Source: Shewanella glacialimarina
Lineage (GTDB): Bacteria > Pseudomonadota > Gammaproteobacteria > Enterobacterales > Shewanellaceae
Length of the DNA stretch: 64,000 nt
Direction of reading: 5' to 3'
Assembly (NCBI RefSeq): GCF_020511155.1
Contig: NZ_CP041216.1
Coordinates: 1,426,001-1,490,000, forward strand
Both the position numbers and the translations under genes were made by a program. The notes below the pieces were generated by a model. It did not search any database and was not told where the DNA came from. It was given only the letters and a program-made list of their open reading frames with translations. The number at the start of each line of letters is the position of its first letter. Within the stretch, counting starts at the first letter, position 1. Of this stretch, positions 10,779 through 19,003 are shown in pieces.

Positions 10779-11444
10779 TTGAAACTTCAATTTCAAAACC
10801 GTTTGGTTGGAACTATAGTGCTTGTTGCCCTTGGGGTAATTTTCTTACCTGATCTTTTAGATGGAAAAAAAGCCAAAGTAGTCGAAGAGTTTACTGAAAT
10901 ACCTTTACGTTCAGCGCCTCTAGTTCAGAGCAAGCCATTAACACCAGATGATTTTGAAGTCCTTGATGTTGCCAGTGTCGATATTGTTGGTGACGATGAT
11001 GAATCTCGAGTGGATCCTGATGTGGTTCCTTTAGGTAATAATGCAGCAGAACCTTTAGCCAAAGAGCCAGTGGCAAAAAAAGTGATTGAGACCGCAAAAG
11101 CTCAACCTAAATCTGTTCCAAGTAAACCTGTAGTCGAAAAAGTCGTGCCCAAGCCTGCTCCTAAGCCAGTTGTTAAAGCAGCATCAAGCCCAATTAAGTC
11201 CGGTTATACCTTACAATTAGGTGGGTTTAATAGTGCGACTAATGTTAATGCGTTAATCGCTAAACTCAGATTGTCAGGATATACCGCCTATACACTACCT
11301 GAAAAACCGGTAGAGGGAACACTGACTCGCGTATTTGTTGGCCCTGAAGTGTCAATGGACAAGCTCGAAGCACGTCAAGCCTCGATAGCGAAACTAACCG
11401 GGTTAAAAGGTAAAATTATCGCTTATGATCCAATGGACAATTAA
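10779..11444 (+). CDS. dedD: SPOR-domain membrane protein, DedD-like
   Basis: Predicted septal peptidoglycan-binding protein. One N-terminal transmembrane helix (about residues 8-26, LVGTIVLVALGVIFLPDLL) is followed by a Pro/Lys/Val-rich linker (about 90-140) and a C-terminal SPOR domain (about 143-215, beginning YTLQLGGFNSATN). In E. coli DedD this domain targets the division septum by binding denuded glycan strands. The start codon is TTG at 10779, fitting the immediate N-terminal membrane anchor. It lies between folC and cvpA, the same order as E. coli folC-dedD-cvpA. Confidence 0.88.
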   Translation: MKLQFQNRLVGTIVLVALGVIFLPDLLDGKKAKVVEEFTEIPLRSAPLVQSKPLTPDDFEVLDVASVDIVGDDDESRVDPDVVPLGNNAAEPLAKEPVAKKVIETAKAQPKSVPSKPVVEKVVPKPAPKPVVKAASSPIKSGYTLQLGGFNSATNVNALIAKLRLSGYTAYTLPEKPVEGTLTRVFVGPEVSMDKLEARQASIAKLTGLKGKIIAYDPMDN

Positions 11445-11646
11445 TCTTAGTCAACATACATACTAAGTTGTTATATGCGGCCATTCATTGATTGCATAGA
11501 TTTTTTTACTTAGATTGATAATTTATCTGTTGTAGAAATTGATTGTTCTGATTCATGTATGATTAATTTAGTCGATCGGGGGTGAGAAAAGTCTTCACCT
11601 CTGTTAGAATCGCGCCGTCTTAGTGTTTACCCGGATCCCCATCTCA

Positions 11647-12135
11647 ATGGTTTGGATTGATTACGCAATTATTATTGTTATTAGCTTATCTACCATCATT
11701 AGTTTAGTGCGTGGATTTGCCAAAGAAGCCATGTCGTTAGTGGTATGGTTTGCGGCTTTTTTTATCGCCAGTCAATTTTATCTCGACCTTGCTGTTCATC
11801 TAACGCAAATGCAAGATGCAATGGTGCGTAATGGTGTCGCAATTGCCATTCTTTTCATTGCGACGCTTATTATTGGTGCACTTGTTAATTATCTTTTAGG
11901 TCAACTCGTTGCTAAAACTGGACTGTCAGGTACCGATAGAGTACTTGGTTTGTGTTTTGGTGCTATTCGCGGGGCGTTAATCGTCAGCGCGTTACTCTTT
12001 TTTATGGATGCGTTTACTGGTTTTCCTTCAACCGATTGGTGGAAGGCATCAGTGCTCGTGCCCGAATTTGGTGTGGTTATTCAATGGTTTTTTGACTACT
12101 TGGAAAACACATCAAGCTTTGTACCCAAAATCTAA
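11647..12135 (+). CDS. cvpA: CvpA family inner-membrane protein
   Basis: Membrane protein of the CvpA family, named for colicin V production and linked to envelope stress or bile tolerance in related bacteria; its biochemical role is not settled. About 162 residues with four hydrophobic segments; the family signature [13 protein letters not shown] follows the first. I prefer ATG at 11647 ([13 protein letters not shown]), because the hydrophobic segment starts at once. A GTG at 11623 would add eight residues. It is directly upstream of purF (35 bases), as in E. coli. I saw no PurR-type operator in the 178 bp upstream. Confidence 0.9.
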   Translation: MVWIDYAIIIVISLSTIISLVRGFAKEAMSLVVWFAAFFIASQFYLDLAVHLTQMQDAMVRNGVAIAILFIATLIIGALVNYLLGQLVAKTGLSGTDRVLGLCFGAIRGALIVSALLFFMDAFTGFPSTDWWKASVLVPEFGVVIQWFFDYLENTSSFVPKI

Positions 12136-12170
12136 AACAATAAAACACCTTACAGTAAGGAACCTTACCC

Positions 12171-13685
12171 ATGTGTGGTATCGTCGGAATAGTAGGCAAG
12201 TCTACAGTTAATCAAACGATTTATGATGCGCTGACAGTGCTTCAACATCGTGGACAAGACGCAGCAGGTATTGTAACCGTTGACGTAAATGCATTTCGTT
12301 TACGCAAAGCAAATGGTTTGGTTAAAGATGTATTTGAACCAAAACATATGCAACGTTTACAAGGCAATGCTGGTATCGGCCACGTACGTTACCCAACTGC
12401 AGGTAGCTCAAGCGCGTCTGAAGCTCAACCGTTTTACGTTAACTCACCGTTTGGTATTTCATTGGCTCACAATGGTAATTTAACCAATACTACTGAATTA
12501 GCTGCAAGCTTAATAACCAAACGTCGTCATATCAATACCACTTCAGATTCTGAAATTTTATTGAATTTGTTAGCCGATGAGTTGCAAGAAACCCGCAGCT
12601 TAACGCTATCAGCAGACGAAGTTTTTGACGCTATTAGTAAAGTTCATGCTCAAACCCGCGGTGCTTATGCGGTTGCAGCAATGATCATCGGCCAGGGCTT
12701 AGTGGCATTTCGTGATCCTTTTGGCATTCGCCCATTGGTATTAGGTAAGCATGAAACCGCATCTGGCACTGAATACATGGTTGCATCTGAAAGCGTTGCT
12801 TTAGACGCAGTTGGTTTTGAAGTGATGCGTGACGTTGCTCCTGGTGAAGCGATTTACGTAACTCTTGATGGTCAATTATTTACTCGTCAATGTGCTGTTA
12901 ACCCAAGTTATTCGCCATGTATTTTCGAGTTTGTTTATTTTGCGCGTCCTGACTCGACTATCGATAATATTTCGGTATATGCAAGTCGCGTGAATATGGG
13001 CACCAAGTTAGGCGAAAAAATCAAAAAAGAATGGGACGAACACGACATTGACGTGGTTATTCCTATTCCTGAAACCTCATGTGATGTGGCATTAGAAATC
13101 GCTCGCCATATGAACTTACCGTATCGCCAAGGTTTTGTTAAAAACCGTTATATTGGCCGTACGTTCATCATGCCAGGTCAACAAGAGCGTAAGAAATCAG
13201 TACGCCGTAAACTGAACGCTATTAATGCCGAGTTTAAAGGTAAGAATGTGTTATTGGTTGATGATTCTATTGTGCGTGGTACGACTTCAGAACAGATTAT
13301 CGAAATGGCACGTGATGCAGGGGCTAAGAAAGTGTATTTTGCTTCGGCAGCACCTGAAATTCGTTTCCCGAACGTTTATGGTATTGATATGCCAACCACC
13401 AATGAGCTAATTGCCCATGGTCGTGATGCGGATGAAATTGCCAAGCTTATCGGTGCCGACGGTATTATTTTCCAGGATTTAACTGACTTGATTGAAGCTG
13501 TTAGAATGGAAAACCCAGAAATTAAACGTTTTGAAACATCGGTATTTGATGGTCATTATATTACTAATGATGTTGATCAAGCATATTTAGATCACATTAT
13601 GCAGTTACGTAATGATGATGCTAAAGCGAATCGAACCAAAGATATCGGCACTAATTTAGAAATGCACAATGAGTGTCATCCTTAA
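12171..13685 (+). CDS. purF: amidophosphoribosyltransferase
   Basis: First committed enzyme of purine synthesis: PRPP plus glutamine gives phosphoribosylamine. The Ntn-type glutaminase domain begins with the nucleophile cysteine directly after Met (MCGIVGIVG). The C-terminal phosphoribosyltransferase domain has the PRPP loop [14 protein letters not shown] near residue 365. The 504 residues match E. coli PurF (505). TAAGGA provides a ribosome site 8 bases before the ATG. A strong terminator follows. Confidence 0.98.
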   Translation: MCGIVGIVGKSTVNQTIYDALTVLQHRGQDAAGIVTVDVNAFRLRKANGLVKDVFEPKHMQRLQGNAGIGHVRYPTAGSSSASEAQPFYVNSPFGISLAHNGNLTNTTELAASLITKRRHINTTSDSEILLNLLADELQETRSLTLSADEVFDAISKVHAQTRGAYAVAAMIIGQGLVAFRDPFGIRPLVLGKHETASGTEYMVASESVALDAVGFEVMRDVAPGEAIYVTLDGQLFTRQCAVNPSYSPCIFEFVYFARPDSTIDNISVYASRVNMGTKLGEKIKKEWDEHDIDVVIPIPETSCDVALEIARHMNLPYRQGFVKNRYIGRTFIMPGQQERKKSVRRKLNAINAEFKGKNVLLVDDSIVRGTTSEQIIEMARDAGAKKVYFASAAPEIRFPNVYGIDMPTTNELIAHGRDADEIAKLIGADGIIFQDLTDLIEAVRMENPEIKRFETSVFDGHYITNDVDQAYLDHIMQLRNDDAKANRTKDIGTNLEMHNECHP

Positions 13686-13711
13686 GTTAAATCGTTAGTC
13701 GATGTAATGAC

Positions 13712-13738
13712 AAAAGCCTGCTAAATGCAGGCTTTTTT
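13712..13738 (+). terminator. rho-independent terminator after purF
   Basis: An AAAGCCTGC/GCAGGCTTT stem with loop TAAAT, followed by a T-run; it ends the truA/cvpA-purF cluster. Confidence 0.88.
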
Positions 13739-13803
13739 GTTTTTCAAACACTTAACTAGCAATTTAAAGTTGATTTGAGATGTTACTGTTTATTTTTTGT
13801 TAC

Positions 13804-13831
13804 TTGTTGTTTGTTGTTTGTTGTTTGTTGT
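13804..13831 (+). repeat. heptanucleotide tandem repeat, four copies of TTGTTGT
   Basis: Four perfect consecutive TTGTTGT units lie in the spacer between the purF terminator and the interrupted lipoprotein gene, about 120 bp before its ATG, inside a wider T/G-rich tract (about 13790-13880). Simple repeats of this kind can slip during replication and change promoter spacing. Confidence 0.85.
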
Positions 13832-13954
13832 TAATTTGCTGTATGGTTGCTGTGTGCTGGTTGTTATTCGTTGCTGTCGGCTAACATATCAATATTTTGA
13901 ATCAATCATTGTCTACTAGAGCTATTTACCTATCTTGGCAGCAAAGGATACATC

Positions 13955-14500
13955 ATGTTTAAAAGTGCAAAAATTCTGCAGTTGGCCTTCTTTATATTTT
14001 CATTATTCTTATTGAGTTCTTGTGGTCATGTGAATGATGACCCATCTGAGTTAACGTATTCAGGAAGCACAATTAGGGTTCAGTACTCAAAAGGTCCCGT
14101 CGTCGGTGCAACAGCTCTGCTTAAAGATGGGATCGGTACAACGATAGCGGGTCCAGTAACAACAGATGACGATGGCAAAGCAACATTTGATGACATCACG
14201 TATTTAGGACTTGTTTATACAGTTTTCAGCGGCGGAACCTACGTCGATGAAACCACAGGAATGATTGTAGTTTTAGATAGCAGTTTTCAAATGCGTTCAG
14301 GAGTTATTGATAATACGGGGGCTGGGACGCTTGAATTAACCGCAACACCTTTGACCGAAATAGGTTTTAAACGTGCAATCTCAAATAACAATGGGGCAAT
14401 TGTTCTTAATACCGTAAATGATGAAATCGATCGAGTTGCTAACGACTTCGGACTCGATGGTATCGATTTAACGACTGTAATACCAAGCAAAATTGACTAG
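13955..14500 (+). CDS. N-terminal lipoprotein fragment upstream of the amber codon
   Basis: If TAG 14498 is real and not read through, this 181-residue lipoprotein is the only product certain to be made. It has a hydrophobic signal, the lipobox LLSSC with cysteine 23, then a carboxypeptidase-regulatory or Ig-like domain (VRVQ-type opening, GTTIAGPVTTDDDGKATF) and a helical segment that stops mid-domain. The AAAGGA site 7 bases before the ATG is a good ribosome site. Confidence 0.6.
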   Translation: MFKSAKILQLAFFIFSLFLLSSCGHVNDDPSELTYSGSTIRVQYSKGPVVGATALLKDGIGTTIAGPVTTDDDGKATFDDITYLGLVYTVFSGGTYVDETTGMIVVLDSSFQMRSGVIDNTGAGTLELTATPLTEIGFKRAISNNNGAIVLNTVNDEIDRVANDFGLDGIDLTTVIPSKID

Positions 14501-14884
14501 ATAACTAGTGATAGTCAAGAAGATCTCTACGGTATAGTTCTGGCGGCTATTAGTCAGCAACTTCTTAACAATAACCAAATTGCTAATACCAATACCCTCC
14601 GAAATTATATTGATAATAATGCTATCAGTTTTAATCAGGTTGCCTATAGCATAGCGTTATCTGATTTACTTACAAATCCAATTACCCAAATTTATATAAA
14701 TTCTCAAGCACTAGATAGTATAACTTCACTAGCGGGCAGTTCTTCAAAATACTCAATTGGCGGTTATGTCACAGGCCTATCAGGTAGCATAATAGTTCAA
14801 GCAAATAATGCTCATGATCTAAAAATTACGACCAAAGGGCCTTTCACTTTTTACTTCCTACAATCCGAAAATACAGATTATAAC

Positions 14885-17800
14885 GTGGCCGTATCGGTAC
14901 ACCCTGCAGGGCAAACCTGTAGCGTAGCGAATGGCAGTGGCACGATAGGTGCGGTTAACGTCACCAATGTCGCGATCAGTTGTGTTGATAATCCGCCGTC
15001 GACGTACACTCTTGGTGGTGTGATAAGCGGATTAACCGGCACAGTGGTGCTACTCAATAATGGCGGTGATGCATATACCGCAACCAGCAGTGGCAGCTTT
15101 ACTTTTGCGACCAGTTTGCTTGAAAAGGCTGCTTATAGCGTGACCGTATCGGCTCAACCAGCGGGTCAAACCTGTAGTGTGGACAATGGCAGTGGCAGCA
15201 TTGGTTCAGCCAATATTGATGATATTGAGATCAATTGTGCTGCTAATTTGAATTTTGTCTGGTTTGCATCAAATGGCAGTCCAATTGGAACATTTTGGCA
15301 TCTTGGTGATAACCGATGGGAAAGAGAAACTCAAGGGGCTTGTGCTAGTTTTACGCAAAATGGCGGTAACACATCATCACTATTTTTAAGTAATAGCAGT
15401 GGACTTGAAAATATTGTTATTAATTTAGATGAAAACAGCATTACCTCTGATATTAACTCAGAAATTCTTGAAATATTTGCCTTTGGTATTCAAGAGCGAG
15501 CGGAGTCTTATGATGCATTGTTATGCCCAAGTACCAGTAATGATAAAACACCAGAGTTTACTTCCGCCGATGCAGCAGAGGTAAATGGTGGTAGAACTAT
15601 GGTGCTGACGTTAGAAGCCCGTGATGCAGATATTCCTTTGGATACGTTAAGCTTTTCACTCAGTGATAACCTTCAATTTGATAATCATTTATTTGAATTG
15701 CGAAACTTTACTGAAAAAAGAGCGGCCGCTTGCCGTGCCGGATATCAAAACCAAGGAAATCCAACTGACCCGAATAATGACAATTACTTTTTTGTTGATG
15801 AAAGTGCCACGACGCTGCAGTCATGCCAAGCGGTTTGTAATCAGTACCCTTTAAATGGTAATACAAATGAGCTCAGTTGTAAGGGAATTGAATTTCGTGA
15901 AGAGGGGGCTAACTCTGTTGATAAGACGGCCAGATGCGAAATTTGGACTGCAGCCATTGTAACAACAGCACCTCAATACACTTACAGCTGTTACGCAAGG
16001 TTAAATGAAATTCCTGAAGTATTGTCATTTAAAAATCCACCTGATTTTGATGAACCATCAGATAACGATTACAACAACGTCTATGAGGTTGAAGCTATCG
16101 TGTCAGATGGGGATGATAGCCACAACACCTCTCAAATTATCAAGGTCAGCGTTTTCCCCGAAGGCGAATATATTGGCACTAGTGGCACCGCTTGCCGAGC
16201 TGGTTCTCAGAACGAAGGACACCCTGAAGATCCTGATAACGATAATTATTTTATTGTCTCGAACGACGAAGATTCTTTAGCAAGCTGCCAAGCGCTTTGT
16301 AATAGCTACCCAACAGAAAATGATCCTCTTGTTAATTGTACAGGCGTGGAATTTCGATTAGAAGGTGCTGATTATGCCGATACAACAGCGCGATGTGAGC
16401 TTTGGACAGTGCCCATTATTGCCACTACCCCACAAAAAGAATATGGCTGTTATTTACGTGAGTTAGTACTGAATGAATACACCCCCGACATTAGTACGTT
16501 TGTTGGAAAATACAATGGCTATGGAATAGCAGAAATGGTTTTAGAAAAAAAATCATCGAATGAATTGACTTGGATAGAAAATGGGCAAAGTTGGACTGTT
16601 TCACTTACTGCAGATAGAAACTTTCTTAATGTTGGTACTGATTATCCCGATTGGGGGCCATTTTCACCACGACGACAAGTAAAAGTTATCTGGGATGCCC
16701 ATGAAGTGGCTGCTCTGCACTTTGATAAAACTCGCCCATGGGACTTTAGTTTGCGATTAGAAGGCGCCAACATTTACAGCCGGACTTGGTCAGAAGCTAA
16801 GGCTGCAAAGTCACAAGGTGTTTATCAAGCTTATATCGATCTTAACCCAGATAATAACTTTATTCGTGTTGAGGAAGCCCAGCGGCAAATAAGAGAGTTG
16901 AAGTGGGCCGTTGCTGAACTCATAAACACCGCAGAAGGCTATAAGGACTATAAAAAGGATTTAGGTGCCTACGGCCGCACTGATGAAGCGGACAGGCGAA
17001 TTGGTACTTTTAAATCATATGTCACCGCTGAAGTACTCTCAATTTGGGTTGATGAGATTGTGCCTTTTATTGGTGAAAATGATGATCTCGAATTGTATTA
17101 CATGTTGGAGTTCACCAAAAATGACTTCAGAGCTCGCCCTGATGATTTAAACTGGACTAACAGTGATGTCATATTGGAATCAATAACTCAGCCAAACGGA
17201 GATAAAATTACCAATATTAACAATGGTATCGAAGACGCTTTTATTCCTGGTGCATCAACAGAAAAAACCATCGTGGTCGAACAGTGGCAATCATTACGTT
17301 ATGGTGGGTTAATGTTTGAATTTGATGACCTGCCAAGTAATTCTAATTATTGGTTTTCACAATACGGTATCTTTGATTCAGGCTGGAAAAACGGTGAGCA
17401 TCGGACATGGGCCGGTGGCGCAACAACACTTTCAAGATCACTCGATTTTAGTTATTTCACGCTAGATCCAGATGACTTAGAATACAACAAGCCTGAATTA
17501 AAGATCCACGATATTAGGTTTGAGTGGAATGAACCCATCCGTTTGACCTATGAATTTACCAAGCGCACTGCAGAGCAGCATGAAGAGTTTCTTCAAAAGA
17601 GCACGCTTTATTGTGCCGATCCGGTACTTAAAGATGACAAGTATGACAAGCGATGGAGCAGCAAAATAATGGCACCTGGTTTTGTTATCAGAAACGAAAC
17701 CGGTTACACCTATAGTGTTTCACTTGAACAAGTAGGGCCTGTTTATTCTCAAGAAATTGGGCCAGGAAAAATATTTAGTCGAGATACTTTCTGGGGACCT

Positions 17801-18391
17801 TTTACCATAGCAGCAAATCTTAATTTGACTGGCGAGCAAAAATACTCAGATTGGGATGTTATTGTTCCCATTGCACAGTTTACTGCAGAAACGTTATTCA
17901 CTCTCTATACAGGAGGAGCCGGCAAGATTGGATCATTTGGCCAATTATTTAAAGCCGGCGTGAGGTCCACCGCTTCTTCAGCAACAGCGTTAAAGGGAGC
18001 GGCTTTTCTTTCTAGGTCTAGTTTTGGAAGGGCCTTATTATGGGTAGGAAGACAATACATATCAAAACCCACTGGTAGCTGGACTATAAGAATTATTAAA
18101 GGCGCAGCAACTGGAGCTGCTGTAACCGTGGCAACATATGATATTAATCAAGAGGTTAACCGCGCTTTTACAGACGCTTTGTATAAGAATGTATATGCAG
18201 AAGAAAATATCAAAGAAAGCAGAGCTGGTAGTTATTCTGGAGCTTATGGCCGCGTGCAAATGTATCACATTATAGGCGGCCCACGCTTACCCTGCTTAGA
18301 TGCTGACGATAACATAGTAATAGAATCAGATGAATTGCAAATATTGAATGATGAAGAGTGTTCAAATAACCCTAGATGTTCGATGGACTAA
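14885..18391 (+). CDS. C-terminal part of the interrupted surface protein
   Basis: This is the part an automatic caller would start at GTG 14885. That codon sits in the middle of the first 85-residue repeat and lacks a signal peptide, so it is not a credible start; the frame is open back to 14501. The 1168 residues hold the second repeat (about 40-120), two paired cysteine-rich modules (about 280-380 and 435-535), the unassigned middle and the hydrophobic C-terminal segment (about 1000-1090). The last 30 residues include an Asp-rich loop resembling a calcium site (DADDNIVIESDEL). Confidence 0.45.
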   Translation: MAVSVHPAGQTCSVANGSGTIGAVNVTNVAISCVDNPPSTYTLGGVISGLTGTVVLLNNGGDAYTATSSGSFTFATSLLEKAAYSVTVSAQPAGQTCSVDNGSGSIGSANIDDIEINCAANLNFVWFASNGSPIGTFWHLGDNRWERETQGACASFTQNGGNTSSLFLSNSSGLENIVINLDENSITSDINSEILEIFAFGIQERAESYDALLCPSTSNDKTPEFTSADAAEVNGGRTMVLTLEARDADIPLDTLSFSLSDNLQFDNHLFELRNFTEKRAAACRAGYQNQGNPTDPNNDNYFFVDESATTLQSCQAVCNQYPLNGNTNELSCKGIEFREEGANSVDKTARCEIWTAAIVTTAPQYTYSCYARLNEIPEVLSFKNPPDFDEPSDNDYNNVYEVEAIVSDGDDSHNTSQIIKVSVFPEGEYIGTSGTACRAGSQNEGHPEDPDNDNYFIVSNDEDSLASCQALCNSYPTENDPLVNCTGVEFRLEGADYADTTARCELWTVPIIATTPQKEYGCYLRELVLNEYTPDISTFVGKYNGYGIAEMVLEKKSSNELTWIENGQSWTVSLTADRNFLNVGTDYPDWGPFSPRRQVKVIWDAHEVAALHFDKTRPWDFSLRLEGANIYSRTWSEAKAAKSQGVYQAYIDLNPDNNFIRVEEAQRQIRELKWAVAELINTAEGYKDYKKDLGAYGRTDEADRRIGTFKSYVTAEVLSIWVDEIVPFIGENDDLELYYMLEFTKNDFRARPDDLNWTNSDVILESITQPNGDKITNINNGIEDAFIPGASTEKTIVVEQWQSLRYGGLMFEFDDLPSNSNYWFSQYGIFDSGWKNGEHRTWAGGATTLSRSLDFSYFTLDPDDLEYNKPELKIHDIRFEWNEPIRLTYEFTKRTAEQHEEFLQKSTLYCADPVLKDDKYDKRWSSKIMAPGFVIRNETGYTYSVSLEQVGPVYSQEIGPGKIFSRDTFWGPFTIAANLNLTGEQKYSDWDVIVPIAQFTAETLFTLYTGGAGKIGSFGQLFKAGVRSTASSATALKGAAFLSRSSFGRALLWVGRQYISKPTGSWTIRIIKGAATGAAVTVATYDINQEVNRAFTDALYKNVYAEENIKESRAGSYSGAYGRVQMYHIIGGPRLPCLDADDNIVIESDELQILNDEECSNNPRCSMD

Positions 18392-18464
18392 TTAACCTGA
18401 TAACGGTTTAAACCATAACAAATGAGATTGAAATAGACATCTGTGGTATGACGTCGTGGCTAGT

Positions 18465-18775
18465 TCACGTTTACGTTGTGTAATTTATGCTGGCAAGCTA
18501 GTTAAAAATAAGATGTGAAAACGCATAGCGTTGACTCATTCTTCGCCCAACTAGAACCTTATATGGTTATTGTCGAAGCACATAATGGATCTAACTTTTG
18601 GGTACCGTAGCTTCAAAGGTTTGGTTATGATGCTAAGCTAATTGTGCTTCGGTAAGTTGTCACTTGCAGTCATGGAAATATGAATAATTATGACGATACC
18701 GTTTGTTATAGCTAATGCAGTTCAAAAACCTAACATGTTTTTTTAAAGCCAAAACTAGTCGAGCAGCAAGACGCC
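18465..18775 (+). pseudogene. decayed IS110-family transposase relic
   Basis: No open frame remains, but joining frames gives a recognisable IS110-type N-terminal half. Pieces are CVIYAGKLVKNKM, then a frame change, FFAQLEPYMVIVEAHNGSNF and WVP, a stop, LQRFGYDAKLIVLR, a stop, GNMNNYDDTV, a frame change, IANAVQKPNMF, and a last frame change to LKPKLVEQQDAG. These follow the family order: EAC/HG-SxxW, KLI, GNKND-AxAI, RPNM-F and VEQQD. At least three frameshifts and two or three stops show old decay. The spacer 18392-19003 holds no intact gene. I could not find the C-terminal half or terminal sequences. Confidence 0.7.
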
Positions 18776-19003
18776 GGTGTGAATTATGAAACATCACTGA
18801 CCACGTGGCCTTGATATTACGAGTATCCTGAATATCTTTGCTGCAGATAATAAATATCAATCAAGTATTGGACTTGTTAACCTAACCAGAGTGCAGCCGT
18901 TTGGTAATTTAGTGGATCAAAGTAAACCTTTACAAAAGGGGCGATTTCTAACACGCTTATCCTCTCAATAAGCATCAGCTTTTGAAGACTACAGGCATCC
19001 AAT

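Larger units (their letters stand above)
13955..18391 (+). pseudogene. large surface lipoprotein gene interrupted by one amber codon
   Basis: A 1478-codon reading frame open from 13955 to 18391 except for one TAG at 14498-14500. I translated 14501-14884 in the same frame and found no other stop; the protein sequence flows through (IPSKID, stop, ITSDSQEDLYGIVLAAI). Domains: a lipoprotein signal with lipobox cysteine at residue 23 (LLSSC), an N-terminal adhesin-like region, two tandem repeats of about 85 residues sharing PAGQTCSV and GxGxIG, a cadherin-like stretch, two cysteine-rich modules of about 90 residues (CRAG...N(D/N)NYF...C...C...ARCE(I/L)W), a long unassigned region, and a Gly/Ala-rich hydrophobic segment near the C-terminus. 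The lipobox predicts membrane anchoring. It may be a recent nonsense mutation, a read-through gene or a base-call error. Function unknown. Confidence 0.85.

Noticed and set aside
14885..14887. GTG 14885 as a genuine start of a separate 1168-residue protein
   Set aside because: It falls inside a repeat domain, lacks a signal peptide and ribosome site, and the frame is open upstream to the amber codon.
18660..18860. 66-codon reading frame on the minus strand
   Set aside because: It is antisense to the IS110 relic, with no recognisable domain or ribosome site.
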